This document shows, piece after piece, positions 46,151-59,730 of a DNA stretch of 64,000 bases; position 1 is the first letter of the stretch, and the number at the start of each line of letters is the position of its first letter. Below the pieces are notes generated by a model, which had not been told where the DNA came from, made no database searches, and worked only from the letters and a program-made list of their open reading frames with translations. The stretch spans positions 13,945,571 to 14,009,570 of the forward strand of contig NC_069129.1 in the NCBI RefSeq assembly GCF_026914265.1, given 5' to 3'. The position numbers and the translations under genes were made by a program. Origin of the DNA: Mya arenaria (Eukaryota; Mollusca; Bivalvia; Myida; Myidae).

Positions 46151-46525
46151 AAGATGCACTCTTACTCCCAAATAAGATTTACCACAATTAATACAAATGT
46201 TTAATTAATATACAAAAAAATAATTACTTAATGTCAAAAACTGTTTTTTTATGAAGGATACCGAGTTTAATTTGAAAGAAAGGTACAGAAAACACGGTTT
46301 TTCTGCCTCATGAGACGATAGTAAATCAAGAGTATATATTTTAGCACTCACCAATCATTTAATATTTTTGCGTATTCAGCTATCAACTACACGGTTACAA
46401 TCTTGTTATCAGTAACTGATGTTTTCCATAAATACATTATTTAGTAAGTAGTTGAAGTTTTATCCCTCAAAGTTTATGTTTGATATACATGTGTATGTAT
46501 TGATTTTGAATAAGAGTGTCGCTCA
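46151..46525. mobile_element. TTAA-type MITE, copy 2
   Basis: AAGATGCACTCTTACTCCCA at the left and TGATTTTGAATAAGAGTGTC at the right, with the same internal order as the copies at 35,238 and 59,735 (GGATACCGAGTTTAATTTGA, TTTAATATTTTTGCG, CATAAATACATTATTT). TTAA is not intact at either edge. Confidence 0.75.
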
Positions 46526-49500
46526 AGTAATGAGATTGGTACACTTTGGTATATTTCAGACACTTTGTTCCATTACAATTCTGCAAACTTCATATCAACG
46601 GTCAATAGCTATTCAAAGTTAATGTTTTCTCTGTTATGTCATACCGACTGAAAATAAAATTTGATTTGATTTGGTATTATACACAAAGCAGGTTTTACTA
46701 TCCATCTACAAAAGACTAACACAGACACATCATACTGTAAAAATTATTTATTATTAAAGCAAGTATATAAAACAAGGTTTCAAAACATTGTCAAAGAGTA
46801 CATATCAAAATGATACTTGCGATAGAAACAATTATCACTAACATAATAGATGACATTGTCTAAAGAATGTATTCATATGAACACAGTTAACGTATGAACA
46901 GGATTTCATAAATGCTAAGAACCAAATACCAACACAGCTAAACATGATATATGAATATACTGAAAAGTTGTTTGGAAAGGAGGGCATTCAAGAGCCCATT
47001 CCATACCTTCTACCCTTGAAACATAACCAGATCATGACTTCCTTAAACCAGTGATGATAAGAATTCCTGAAAATTAAGTTAAGAACATGAGGAATTCAGA
47101 CACAAATCAGAGTCAGGGAGCTTAGACCCATGTTAAAATTGTTTTAACAGTCAGTTATGTGTGTATATATTTTTATAAATGCATTTCTTACTATCTCAAT
47201 GCAAATTTCAAGCACAAACTTAACAAATGTATGCTTGTCTGCAACATAATGCTCTTAATCCTCATTTCAGGATAAATCCAAAATTCCATCATCTCTTGTT
47301 AAACAGGTAAAACCAAATCAAACTTAAAAACACAACATTGTTGACCAAAGACAATGCGAGATACTCCAGTAATGTTAACATAGGTAAAACCAATTAAGAA
47401 TTTTCAGTGGGAAAAGAGATTCAAGAAATATGCCATAAGGGCATATTGCTCAATTGGAAAGAAAAAAAAACCTTACAAGAAACAATATGCGAGCAATTCT
47501 TATGACAATAATATTTTGGTGTGTTGATTGTTTAGAAGAAAATTTAAGCCAACACAACAAAAATACTTTATTAATGGCACAGTCAAAACATAACAAGAGC
47601 ACCCCAAAAGGAGGTAACGCTTGTCTGTTTTTGTCAGCTGATAAAGGGACAAACATTGACAAGTATTTCATGTAGGGTTATGAAACTTGCTTCGAAAGTG
47701 CTAACTGGTAAAGTGAACTTGTGTACCAAGTTTCATGTCTGTATTCAGTAGTTCTTAGTTACCAACATTAGTGTTTTCATGACAAAATGACAATGACGAC
47801 ATCAAAGATGTGACAGGACTGGAAATTTATTTACCTTAAAAAACAAAACACACCCACAACCCATACCAGTTAATAACGTAATGTATGGTTAACAATTACT
47901 CTTCGATATTATGCATGTCTTTGAACAGATCATAGTACCCTAGTTTACAAATCCCATATCATCAACAAATCTTGCGCAGTGCAATTTCAACTCAAACACT
48001 GACCTCGCTTAAATTCAGTACACAAAAGTGAATAAAAGTACCACAAAAGGCACTAGCAAATAAATTCATTAAAATAATCATTTTACTTTCATTCTTAAAA
48101 AGACCTTTATTACTATAAATGAATTCCAAAATTGTTAGAGATCACCATAAATGTATAAAGTTTTAATACAATTGCATAAAAAAATAAAATTACCAAACTA
48201 TTGCGTAGACTTAAAAACTGTAGGAAAACTATAGAACACATGAATTTTGAACTGTAGGGGTTAGACCAGTATGGAATATCTGGAAAATAGCCTTAATTTG
48301 TGTTAGTGAAAGGAAAACTTAAGAAACATCTTACAGTTAAAAATGGAGTCATTTTTCACTCCAGTGTCTGAGAATTCAGAAAACAGAAAGAAAATGTTTC
48401 TTTTTATCAGGTGCATTTTGAAGCCAATGACTGACCAACATTAAAAGGGAACCTCTGAAAATGACTGACCATATGTTACTGTGCAGATGACAATATGCTA
48501 TAAGCACCTGCAGATGATAATATGCTATAAGCACCTGCAGATGACAATGTGATATAAGCACCTGCAGATGACAATATGCTATAAGCACCTGCAGATGACA
48601 ATATGCTATAAGCACCTGCAGATGACAATATGCTATAAGCACCTGCAGATGATAATAGGACATATTTCTTAGACTATCACTATGCAAATGTCTACCAACA
48701 TATTCGTTGACATGATTTTATGTTTCACCAAGTACCATTTCTTTAAAAACTTAATTCCCTATATATAGAAATAGTACATTGTAAATAAAATGTGTGTATC
48801 GACTACTTGAGGCAACTAAATTCATTTAAACATCTTTTTTTAAATCATTGTGCTGATCTGAACATGTGCATCATGGTTTACGCTAGGGTGATCAAAACAT
48901 TTTTAAAGGTTATAAACTTAACCTTACATTGATGACCAGTGGAAAATTCATAAAACCCATGCCTTCAACATTGAGTAAATACTTAGCTATAGGACAATAT
49001 TGTATGAATATGTTATCTTTTTACGAAAGTCAGACCGCCTCTATTGACACAGTCACAATGCATTTGTTAACAAGTCAATTGAAATAACTTTACTAAAATA
49101 AAATTCCACTTTAATGTTTTTTTCTATGCATGTTTGTATTTCAACTTTCAGTATAACACTGTACGAGGGTAAAAGGCAGATATATGCACAAGGCAATATT
49201 AATGTTCTTGTCCGATGAATCATCAAGCACACAAATGGTTCTGAATAAACTGTATTTTATATGTGCTTTATAAATGCATTAATGAAACACTTCATTAAAA
49301 TGAAATCAATAGCTTCATTGATTTAAATGAGGCATGATTTTGGTGAGAACTGATAACCATCATAGAATCAACAGTATTTTGAAAACTAAAATGTGTTGTT
49401 CAGCAAGTCCAAATGTCAAGATACAAACAAAAATATTTCAATTCATTTAAAACATAGGATATGAAGAAGGCAATGACAGTGGTCGATTTCATTACAATTT

Positions 49501-50254
49501 TAAAAAGATACATGATTTAATTAATGTCTGATAGCTATCAATGGACTATCATTTAATTAAATAATTCATTTCTTGTGACAAATTGTGTCTTGCTTTTTAA
49601 TCAATGAAAAACAATCATTTCATTATATTTGAAACACTCCATAACTTAAAATTGTTAATTGTCAATTTAATTGATTGTATACGTATGTAACAGAATGACA
49701 AAACAGCTTGATTGAATGCACCAGACATTAAGTGTAAACAGGGTAAAATTACAAATACTGAAGGAGTTTCCTCATAAATCTGAGTTCTTTCCTCAACAAT
49801 ACAATATACATGTTCAATGCATTTTATGGGCAAAAAGGAAGACTCAAAACCAACTAGTTGTTCAGTTTTTTTTTAACGTGATGTATTTTTCTTGTGAAAT
49901 CAACAAAAGAGATATGATGAATCCCTATTATATTAAAAGAGACAAAATGAAAAGAAAGTTTGTTTTCATCCTGGGCCATATTAGACTTGTGAACTTATTT
50001 TGTTTAAAAGGGTTTTTTATCACCACTGTCATTTGATTATTGAAAATAAAATGCATTCAACAAAACCATTTTTGTACAACAAATGGGAAAGAATCAGAAG
50101 AGTGAGTGAGTGATTTAAGCTCCTTAATTCATAAAACAAGAGCTCCCAATTACTGCCAACCACAGCACCATAAATGACAACAGATGACAAATAACAACCA
50201 CCAAGGAAACATCGCAAACGGAAAATTTCTCGCTTGTTTTTCCCGTTGGTATTT
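46526..50254. other. Intergenic / probable 3' UTR side of the low-complexity gene
   Basis: No certain exon. At about 47,065 on the minus strand an acceptor-like TTTTCAG opens a 24-codon frame ending in a stop (NSYHHWFKEVMIW...), conceivably an alternative last exon, but unsupported. A dispersed AACAAGAGC-type repeat is at 47,585-47,800 and a 27-bp minisatellite at 48,482-48,660. Confidence 0.4.
48482..48660. repeat. 27-bp minisatellite, about 6.5 copies
   Basis: Units of GCAGATGACAATATGCTATA plus AGCACCT, period 27, with few substitutions (GATAATATG, GACAATGTGATATAAG). A multiple of three, so it gives an open frame on the minus strand that is not a gene. Confidence 0.92.
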
Positions 50255-53200
50255 TCAAGGCCCTTGATAGTGTGCAGCAGTGGGATAAGCCAACGGGAGT
50301 CCACTGGGAGATGGTCCTCCAACAGGGACAGTGGCTACTCGGCTAAACTGGCTACTAGGCACCTGAAATATGTGACAAAAGAGCAGGTGAAAGTTATGAC
50401 TTTGTTGTCAAACTTGTATTCATAACAAAGCCAGAAACTCTATGAATCTTAGTATGCCAGACAGACTTTTAAATATACAGGTATTTATCACTCCATTCTA
50501 AAACAGACTATAAAACTAGGGGATAGGCAAAACGCAGCAAGAAGTGACATCATTATGCAGATTTGACATTTGCGTGATAGGACTTCCACTGATTCTGTCC
50601 AATCAGAAACACTTATTTTACATTAATTTAACCATGGAAGTTCGCTGAAAAAAAGTGAGCTTAACAAACCTGTCCTTGCTGCATTTGTAGCCCGGCATAT
50701 GGCGATGGATAGAGTGGGTGACCAGCATATGGATTTTGTGAGGCCTGGATCTGCAGTGGGGTGAACTGAGAACCAATATATGTTGGATATGGGGAACCAG
50801 CCTGGGATACAAGGGATGTCATTGTCACAGGAACCTGCTGGGCCATGCTGGACTGCATGGAGTAGCCTCCCATGCCAAGTGGGTAGGGTGAGGAACCTGT
50901 AGAACAATGTAAAATTTGATTATATAAATAAATTTAAAAACATAATAACAACAAGGGCTCTACCAAGCGAACACCTGTCCTTTGCTTGTCTGGTTTTATT
51001 TTTAGTTGAACTCATCATTTATTAAGCCCAGATTTGTATGCATTCCTGTACATGTAAATACTCACTATAAGATGTTACCATGTTCCATTTGAATATTTTG
51101 AACGGTTTCTGAGTAATGGCCAAGTAGCTGCACAAAGTTGCCAACAACGCAAAAGGCTATGACGGTAACTGGACTTTTTTCATTGAAATACAAACAAAGC
51201 TAAAAATATATGAGACACAATTATGTTTCTTGCATCATATGTTCATACTGAAAATGCAATCAGAGTTTTATGTTAATAATTCATGAGAAAATGCCAGAAG
51301 ATTCCAAGCCTTCTTTATTTTTTAAATAAATTTCAATGAAATTATTATCTTTTAAAATTATTGTTTTGCTATGACAAAACTTTTTCTTTAAACATTTGAG
51401 CATGCTGTGATTGCAAATTTGAGCATGCTGTGATTGCAAATTTGAGCATGCTGTGATTGCAAATGGTAGAAATTGATAACAGGTGTAATCACTCATTCTT
51501 TAACTAGTATTTTTCTGAAAAATAGCAACAGTAAATACCTTTTTGTTCTTATATTGAAACACAATAAATACCAGTACAGTAACACTTTCAATGTGACTGC
51601 AAGAACAAAATACTCACTCATCATGGATTGTGAGGACCCCAAAGGACTGGTGGTTCTGAGCCCGTAGTTGGGAGAGACCATGTATCTCTGCTGGCCATCA
51701 GCACAGCTTACTGGTATGTAGGTCGGCTGACCAGATCCGTAATACGCTGCCCCAGGCTGGCCTAGGGAGCTTGATGTAGCTAGTAGACCGGCTTGGCCGA
51801 GTCCAGGATAGCCCTGTGGTGCCCCTGGCAACATGCCCTGCTTTTCTGCACCAGGGTACATTCCACCAAGGCCATTGGATGCCCTGGACATTCCACCTGC
51901 CTGCATCTGAACAGCGGTCATCCCGGGCATCCCGCCTAGGCCTTGCATGCCCTGCATTCCGGGAATCCCGCCCACAGGGGACATTCCTGCGGGCATCTGG
52001 GCCATTCCCGGAACCCCTCCCTGCATCTGTACAGCGACTCCATAAGGAACACGTTGACCACTGCAAAGTTCAGATATTGGCAGTCAGTACTTGGCATTCA
52101 GTATTTTAATAAAACAGAAGAGCTGAAAGAAATGGTCATAAATATAAATGGCAATTTCCAGATAAAACATGAGCAGCAAAAGTTAAACATAACTTAAAAC
52201 AGCATGAAAAAAGCAACTAATTCTGTGAAAACAACCATCCCAATCTCTTGATTACATCTACCTGCTGGATATATTACAGCATACACTCATGCGTGGAATA
52301 TAGAACTATAACGTCATGCATAGAAGCTCCCAACACCGAGAATAAAACCCAGAATAAAGTGATCCCAATTGCAAGAAACAAACAGCATGAGCAGTACATG
52401 CTTCTTCAACACTTATAATTGAATGTATTTTCCAAACTAGTCATCTCCATGGCTCTAAAACCTGTCTGTTTCTTGCAGGGGATAATGTAATAGAGATTGT
52501 TAGAGACAACAGTATTACCCTGACTACGTAACATGGATAAGGAGGTAAATGTGGATTGTGAGGTAAACTACGATGTAGATGAGGTGGATTATGTGATGGC
52601 TAGATGAGTATATACACACACACTGATTCACAGAAACCCACACAAACTCTTGCAGTAATAAGGACATTTGCTAATTTTCAGGCTACAGGCTCCCCCCTGT
52701 AGTTGCTATTGTTCCATTCTTTTAAATTGGAGCTAAGGTGAGAACAAATCCTTTAAGAACGTAGCAAGATGAAAATTAATGCAAACAATGACACTGTGGA
52801 GTGCTACTTAAGTAGCATTATATTTCTTTGTTTTTATTTGTTTCATTTTTTTATTAAAACTTACAGCTTATGTTTTGCACATTTAGGGCCCCATTTATGT
52901 TTTTTTTCGTCACGTTATGGCGTACACTTTTTGTGTGTACGAGAACATGAAATAAGCATTTACATCCAGATGCTTACATATATTTCTTTAAATCACAGTT
53001 GTAAGAAAAATATTATTAGCATTTTTGCTGTCATTATGCAAAATAAATTTACCAAGTTTTGTGTGAGTATTCTGTGAAAATATTATTAATACATTGAATA
53101 CACACAATACTGATAATGTGCAAATCTATAATAGCGACTTTTAAAGGCTACAGCGCACTAATTTAAGTATCCCCTCATTCAGAACTTTTATTACAGTTTG

Positions 53201-53657
53201 AGATGGACTGCTGCAGTTTCTGTACATTGTAACACAGTTTGTATTAGAATATTCAATTTCGAACTTACAAAAAGTTTATATTTGTTTTCTTTGGTTTTCA
53301 AAGATTCTTATTAACTAGGACATTTTTTTGGTCGCATTCTTATCTTTTGGAATTGTGTTTTTTGTTTGTTTTGTTTTTCAAAGGGTATACTTTTATAAAT
53401 TAAATATACAAAAGCAAAATAATACAGGATAAAAGTCACACACAGCTATTCATGAATTCACACACAATATGGTGTAAAAACTTTGAACATTATAAATATC
53501 CTAAATATTTGAAAAGCCGTATATTTCATTTACATTATATGCGTTGCTTTTATTGCAGAATTACATGTAAATCAAATGAGATAGGATTTAAATTTAATAT
53601 ACATACTTACCTCACCCTGTCAAACCACTTTACTTGAAGTGATTGACTGTTCTTGTT
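50255..53657 (-). CDS. 3' exons of an unidentified Gly/Met/Pro-rich protein
   Basis: Four exons join in one frame with canonical splice sites: 53,657-53,611 (47 nt), 52,060-51,618 (443 nt), 50,896-50,670 (227 nt), 50,362-50,255 (108 nt), giving 274 residues to a TGA stop at 50,255-50,257. The first encodes SQSLQVKWFDRV, the only non-repetitive stretch. It is followed by GQRVPYGVAVQMQ, then a Met/Gly/Pro-rich run with repeated MPGM, MQGM and GGIPGM, then GSGQPTYIPV, QQRYMVSPNYGLRTTSP, a Tyr/Pro/Gln segment (SPYPTYIG, NPYAGHPLYPSPYAG) and the tail LPLAYPTAAHYQGP. There is no signal peptide, membrane segment or enzyme motif. The composition resembles prion-like tails of RNA-binding or transcription-associated proteins, which is inference. 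Upstream exons were not resolved. I do not recognise the family. Confidence 0.8.
51395..51463. repeat. 23-bp tandem triplicate in an intron
   Basis: Three perfect copies of TTTGAGCATGCTGTGATTGC plus AAA. Confidence 0.85.
52770..53600. other. Intron of the low-complexity gene, nothing recognised
   Basis: AT-rich sequence between the 52,060 and 53,611 exon ends; the open frames are unremarkable. Confidence 0.4.
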
Positions 53658-56600
53658 CTAACAAAAAAAATGATACAAAAACAGAATGCCAGCCATCTTG
53701 TTTCACAGCAGTCATTTTTATTCAAGGGAGATAACTCCATTACAAGAGGCTCAAACTTGCCTTGGAAGGGACATCACTCTTGTCTGTCCTTGGTAAATCT
53801 GGATATCTTGGACGTGATTCGTATTAACAACGGCCTGAATGGTGGTAACAATAAAATCTTTGGTACATTTTATGAGTGAGAAAAATAGTAACTATCTTGG
53901 CAAAAATGAATTTCTAAATAATACACTTTTCTCCATGTTTCTACGCAGGGTTGGGATGTGCATTGTACACCACAAGGAGACTTCATGAAGTTTTACTATG
54001 TTTTACTATATTTTTTTAAGCTGAAAAGTTGTATCTTATGATAAAAATGCATTTTTGCCAAGTCAACTGCTTATTATAGCAAATAAACATGCCAAATTCC
54101 CAGTGAATAATACACACACAAATAGGGAACAAAGATATCTGATGCATGAAGGAACAATGGTGTTTATGCCACAATTACCTAGTCTAGGTTTTGCGTTTTA
54201 ATATAAATTCAAACAGAAAAGTGCAATCAAACTTCTAAGTAATAATGGCATTTCAATTGGACAAAAAGGATGCAAATTCGTCTTTCATCTACAGTAATGA
54301 TTTTTTTTAATATAAAACCTTCTGTGAACATACCATTTACATCAGATTCAGTTTAAATCTTTAATGCGTAAAAAAAGCTTCTTTTTTTCGGATGAAAGAA
54401 AAACAAACAATAACAAATTATATCAGCATTTATGAAAGCCACTCAATCGTTTTTGTCCATTTTCAATTTCTAAGTTTTCAATGCTTAACCAAACCTTTCA
54501 ACCTAGCTAAACTGAATGAAACGCTGTAACCCCAAAAAACTTCCTTTATGTTGTGTTTTTATAAATATCATATTCCATTCTTTGTTCCAGCTTTTGTTCA
54601 GTTTAGCAAAGTATTAAGCAACAATAAAGAGTCTGTTCAAATAAAGATTTTGAATAAGGCAATCTGACATTAGTCATATTACAGGTTTGTTTTCAAAAGA
54701 GAGACAAACATTCAATCCCCATTGTTTATTTTTACATTACATGTCTGTTTGAAATAAACAGACCGACAAGGATGTTTTTACGTAATAAGCAATTTATCAC
54801 ACAGACTCATGTTTTAAAGCTATAAGGCTGAAGCTAATTATCTGTTGCTTGTTGTCTAGGTTATGAAATAGCAAAAAATGCAGGCAAAGAAAGTTTTAAG
54901 TATGATAATATGTAAATTCCATGAGTAAATGAAACTACAGCCAAACATTGTGCCTTTGTGTTAAAGTAAGTTTACCATGACATTTGTTGTCACAAACTTG
55001 AAATCAATTCACATTTTCCCCCAGATATTTTCCAACATAATTCCCAAAGATAAAATTCAGTACCGGTATTATAAAAACTTCCATAACAACAATAAGTATC
55101 TGTTTTCTTCTTTTCATCACAAGATAATCATGTTGTTGTTTTTTTATAAATTTCAATCTTATTAAATGATTTCAGAATAAATGTAACTGCACAAGATTTG
55201 CTTGCAAGACACTGCTAAAAGAGTAAAAACTACAAATTTACCATTAAACTTGCCTTATCGAGCTTTTTAACAAATATTAAAAACTTTATTTTGTTACAAC
55301 TTAGAATATAACAACACATACTTGGCACAATCATGTTCTTACATTAAGTAATGTTGAAAGGTTCCTAGTATGCATTTAATGAAAATAAAGGGGTCATAGG
55401 CAGTCTGACTGAAATAATTGATTGAAAATTTGAGAGAAAAAGCTGCAATCCCATTGGACAAACTATAATTTTAAAACTTATACAACTTGATTAATCAGAG
55501 TTGGATACATATATATTCACGGTAAATTTGTAGTTTAAATCAATGATAGACTCTATCCAGTTCCATATTTGCACTGTCAGTAAAAATACACTAACAGTTC
55601 AATTAAATCTTAATAATCAAAAATATTTCAGTGTTAAAATTTTACATTTTTATAGCAGCTTTTTTTTTTAAAATAACAGTTAAAAAGACTGATATATTTC
55701 TATTTTAAGGAGTACAAGGTAAACAGACTTAGTAATTACTTCTTGATTGTTCACTTTTACAGCTGTCAGTGAAACTGGATTTGTGTCAAACATATAACAT
55801 AATGATATACAACTGATCTTGAAGTGAAACATGCTTTTAGTCAAAAACATTCTGGCTACCTCATATGCCATATTTGCAACGTAATGTTATTATAACATGA
55901 AACATCGATTCACTTTTACACAATGTGTATTGGTAAAATTATCATTTACATTTAACAAGTATATTTGTTTATCAGGTCATACCATGACACAATCCTTTAA
56001 AGTAAATACACTGTATTTAATCATTTTACAAATTCCAGTCACAATTAAAAATCTGCATTGACTTTGACACCCCCCTTAACATTTACATAATATGACTCCG
56101 CCTCCCTGAAGTTTTCAATTTAATTACCCCCTCCCTAAAGTTAACATCAATACTACACCATCTCTCAATTTAATATCAATATCATCTCCTCCCCAAGTTA
56201 CCGATACTGACCCCAACCTCATTTAAGTAAATGTTGATGTTTCAAGTTTAGTCTGGTGATACAAAACAAGAAATTCAGTGGTCCACCAATACAAGGAGTT
56301 ATAAATTCTAGACTATAGAAAATACACTACATATAAACCACAGCACACAGAAAGTACAACTTAACCCAGCAAGTAAAACTTCAGTCATTTGTAGCAATGC
56401 ACAGAAAATGTCCTCAGCCTTTTAATTAAACAACATATTTAATTTTGATGTCAAGAGTAATTGATGTAGTTGTTGTCGAGTTCTCATTACTCATTTGTAT
56501 AGATTGGTATATTTTTTTCACTTTTCAGTAATTTTACATGTACATGTCACTGAAGTTTTACAAAACCATGTCTCGGACATCAACTTGCTTTGACATTCAA

Positions 56601-57087
56601 AAATTTCATAGCAAATTGATGTGTTATCAGTACCTGCAAAAAAAATGCATTAAAATGGAAATTAGAGAATATAATAGTAGTTATTTAATGGATAATTCTA
56701 CTCCTTTTAAACGCGTGATTTTATCAAACAAATAGCTTTATAGATTTTAATACTAATATTTTTTTGTAGACACAAAAATCATCTTTGATTTAAATTTATT
56801 TATATATTCATTTACATGAATGTACAACAACTTGCCCGCTCTTACCTTCTCTTACCTTTACAATGACTTTTTGTCTCTATTCTGTTCTGTTGCTGGCTTT
56901 TTTTGTTCTTGTACAGTCAGCGAAATTAGATTTTGAATACTGGACAACTGAAAATAGGATACTTATAAGCTGTTTGCCTTAAATTGTAAACTGTTATAAC
57001 TTAAACCTTCAGTCATAAGAGTCCAGTCGAGTCTTAGAATCATGCTCAATGAATATGAAACAAACTGAAACACTAGATGGTATTATA
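53658..57087. other. Probable introns upstream in the low-complexity gene
   Basis: A minus-strand segment at about 56,850-56,952 has a TTTTCAG acceptor, the frame LSSIQNLISLTVQEQKKP, and two GTAAGAG donors in a row. All three frames hold a stop before those donors, so it is a non-coding exon at best. At 56,060-56,225 a C-rich degenerate tandem repeat (ACCCCCTCCCTAAAGTTAAC, CATCTCTCAATTTAATATCA) with roughly 45-bp spacing is seen. No other exon recognised. Confidence 0.35.
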
Positions 57088-57400
57088 TGTAATGCACTAG
57101 TCAATTGTAACCATGGCCACGACTGGTCCTGGGGTATACCGTGGATAGCCATTTTAACCTTCCAGGTGGCCCCACAGTGGCGGGTGAATGTGATTGTTTT
57201 GTCAAAATATAGCAGGGAATGGGCCTTACATAGGGTCCCTGGGGTGCAGGGGTGTTTGGCAGGGATTTAACCCTCAGTTCAAACTCCGCAGGGCAGGGAT
57301 TTTATCCTTGGTTTGCTGCACCAAATCAAAGGCCTCCCCACCCCGGTATTCCCCAGACCTGGGGGAGAGGGCCATGGTTACAATTGATTGGTGCAAAACA
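57088..57400. mobile_element. MITE with CAATTGTAACCATGG termini
   Basis: The left end GCACTAGTCAATTGTAACCA and right end TGGTTACAATTGATTGGTGC are inverted with two or three mismatches. The interior is GC- and G/C-run-rich (CCTGGGGTGCAGGGGTG, CCTCCCCACCCCGGTATT), in sharp contrast with the AT-rich surroundings. A truncated relative is at 14,930-14,987. Three long frames overlap here and are accidental. Confidence 0.7.
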
Positions 57401-58995
57401 GCATATTTTTCATGAGAAAAAAACAGCCATCACTGGACATATGTAATCTTGGCATATTGTGTTAAATGTGTTTTATAAACACAGATTTTACAAGGTGCAT
57501 AGAGACAGTCCAAATTCTTACGGCAGTCTTCTCAAATTTTGTACAAGAGGCTGGAGCTCAGGCCCTTTTGACCTGTAACTGACAGAATTTTGCCATAATA
57601 ACGGACGCCCACACAATAATTTACAGACTCATGTGTGGAGACGGTTCAGTACAAATACCCTGGCTTTTGTCCAAGATCGTTATTTTTGTCAGTATTTGTT
57701 TAGAAAATGACATTGATTTATCATTTCAGACCAAACACTTGTCAACTGATCAAATTCCTGTGATGTGAACGTGAAAAAAGGCCCGAAGAAATCTAATAAT
57801 TTTGATAAAGATTACAATAATAAATGACGAGGACACATAACGGTTCAATAAAAACACCAAATGGAAGGCTTTGACAACTATGGAGCATATATTTACCCTC
57901 TGATCATGCTTTTTTTCTTCGATAATCTGGGCTGAACGAGAGACAATAGTTAATTTATTCACATCCGGGCACTTAATATAATTCTCACGAGTAACCGCCC
58001 CTTACTTTACTGTTAGACAAAACGGCAGTTTGATTCCGGTTCCATGTCAACAACGCGGCAAACTCCACACAGCGGTAGCATCCCTTGATATTATGTTCAG
58101 CGGAAAATGAGTGTGTCGATGTTGTACACTATTAGAGAGAGGCCATAGCAAATTAAGTTTATGTTATAAAGATTCGATAAGCTGCTGCTTAGTTTTACAT
58201 ATGTGTTACAATACATTGTATTCCATGTACAGTATGGTATGTTTAACTAGTATACATGTGTTAATTTATATTGTCTTAATAAATGTCCTTATTCTCATGC
58301 ACTGTAACCTATATGTGATTATGTCACTTGAGATAACAGAACAAATGTGTTTTCAAATGCATTAAAGGGAAAACTTTTTTTGGTCCAAAGACATGAGCGA
58401 ATCCCTTTAAATCCTAGCAAAATTTGCTTTAGTGAAAGTTTCACAAATCGTTAACCTTGCAAAATTTCGCCAAAGCAAAGACACACTAAAAGTATTTTTA
58501 TTTAATGTTTAGTTGTTTCCACAACTTTCAATAGTTCTTGAATATCTTGGTGATTGTTATATACAATGGACCTTTACTATTTGCTCAGCATACATTGACA
58601 TTGTTGATAAGGACGGTTTTTACATAAAATATCATTTTACAAATCTTTAAAACTTTTGATTTCTTTGCATTTAAAAACAACAACAGTTCTTCACATTCAT
58701 AGTGGAGAACAATAGAAATTGTATTTTCGCCTGAATCAAAACAACACGATAGTTATTTAATGTGATATCATGCATTAATTTGTTCAATGTACTAAATTCA
58801 ATCTTTTTTCGAAGGCGGTATCTTATAAGGCAAATTAATATCAATCCTTTCTATTGTTATTCTTGAATGAAGAGTTGAAATGCATTCAATGATTTTATAC
58901 GTGTCATTTCAATACCTTTAATTTTGACATTGAAATTAACTACGTGTATGTATATATTTCAAATGATATCATATCATTAGAGATATCTTGATCCA
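57401..58995. other. Intergenic; possible 5' region of the low-complexity gene near 57,890-58,090
   Basis: On the minus strand, AACCGGAATC (58,032-58,041), a locally higher CpG content and a donor-like GAGG-GTAAATA at about 57,897 suggest a first non-coding exon. No coding frame links it to the downstream exons. The rest is AT-rich. A repeat related to 32,315-32,345 lies near 58,365-58,410. Confidence 0.3.
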
Positions 58996-59530
58996 GGGTG
59001 GTACGGGATGGCCTTTGGTGAAATTGAGGGGACGGACCCTCGACGGTCTCAAAACATCTAACAAGCCCGGTCCTGACACAGCACCACAATGAATGAATAC
59101 AGAGCCAACATGGATTACCCAGATACCAACATGGCACCGTCCCAAAAGACCCGGGCCATCCCAAAACAACAGGGTGTCAACACCAGATCAGCTACAGACT
59201 GTCCCGGACCAAACACGGACCGCCCCATCCGTATTCATTACGACATGCCAGATTGCTAAGGATCAACGTGGTGCCACCCTACGCACCTCCCCAGAGCCAA
59301 CACGGTCGCTACACAGACCTTCCCGGACTACCTAGGATTGAAAAATCCTCCTGGATTGTCCTTGACGTTCCCAGATCACCATGGCAGTTTTAAATAGATT
59401 AAACTGCCGGGGTTGTATACTGGACTATCAAGGACTATTCCGGACTGCCATGGACCCAACACGAATTTGATCCCGAATCGGCCAAATTTCAGTACGGGAC
59501 TATCAGGGACAATCTGGGAGGTCGATGTGA
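58996..59530. repeat. GC-richer degenerate repeat island
   Basis: Words such as TCCCGGACCAAACACGGACC, TTCCCGGACTACC, TCCGGACTGCCATGGACCCA and ACGGGACTATCAGGGACAAT recur in irregular 20-50 bp steps. Codon-like periodicity is absent and frames break, so this is an old tandem array. Confidence 0.5.
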
Positions 59531-59730
59531 CTGGAAATGAAAGCTATTTGAGCTTATGAGCGTGTGTATGTGTTTGAATGTGTGTATGTGATGTTTATAC
59601 ATTTGTGTCTCCAGCTCATTGTCATTTAGGCCCTTGCATTTGCGCCTCTAAACAAGGTGTATTTTGAATGTTCGACTTCTAGGCTTGTCCCTGTAGGTTT
59701 CACTGTACTATTGAGTCAGTGGCAATAATG

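Noticed and set aside
48376-48687. 103-codon minus-strand frame with repeated CHLQVLIAY
   Set aside because: Translation of a 27-bp minisatellite, a multiple of three.
51816-52197. Plus-strand frames of 84-97 codons
   Set aside because: Antisense to the 443-nt exon of the Gly/Met/Pro-rich gene.
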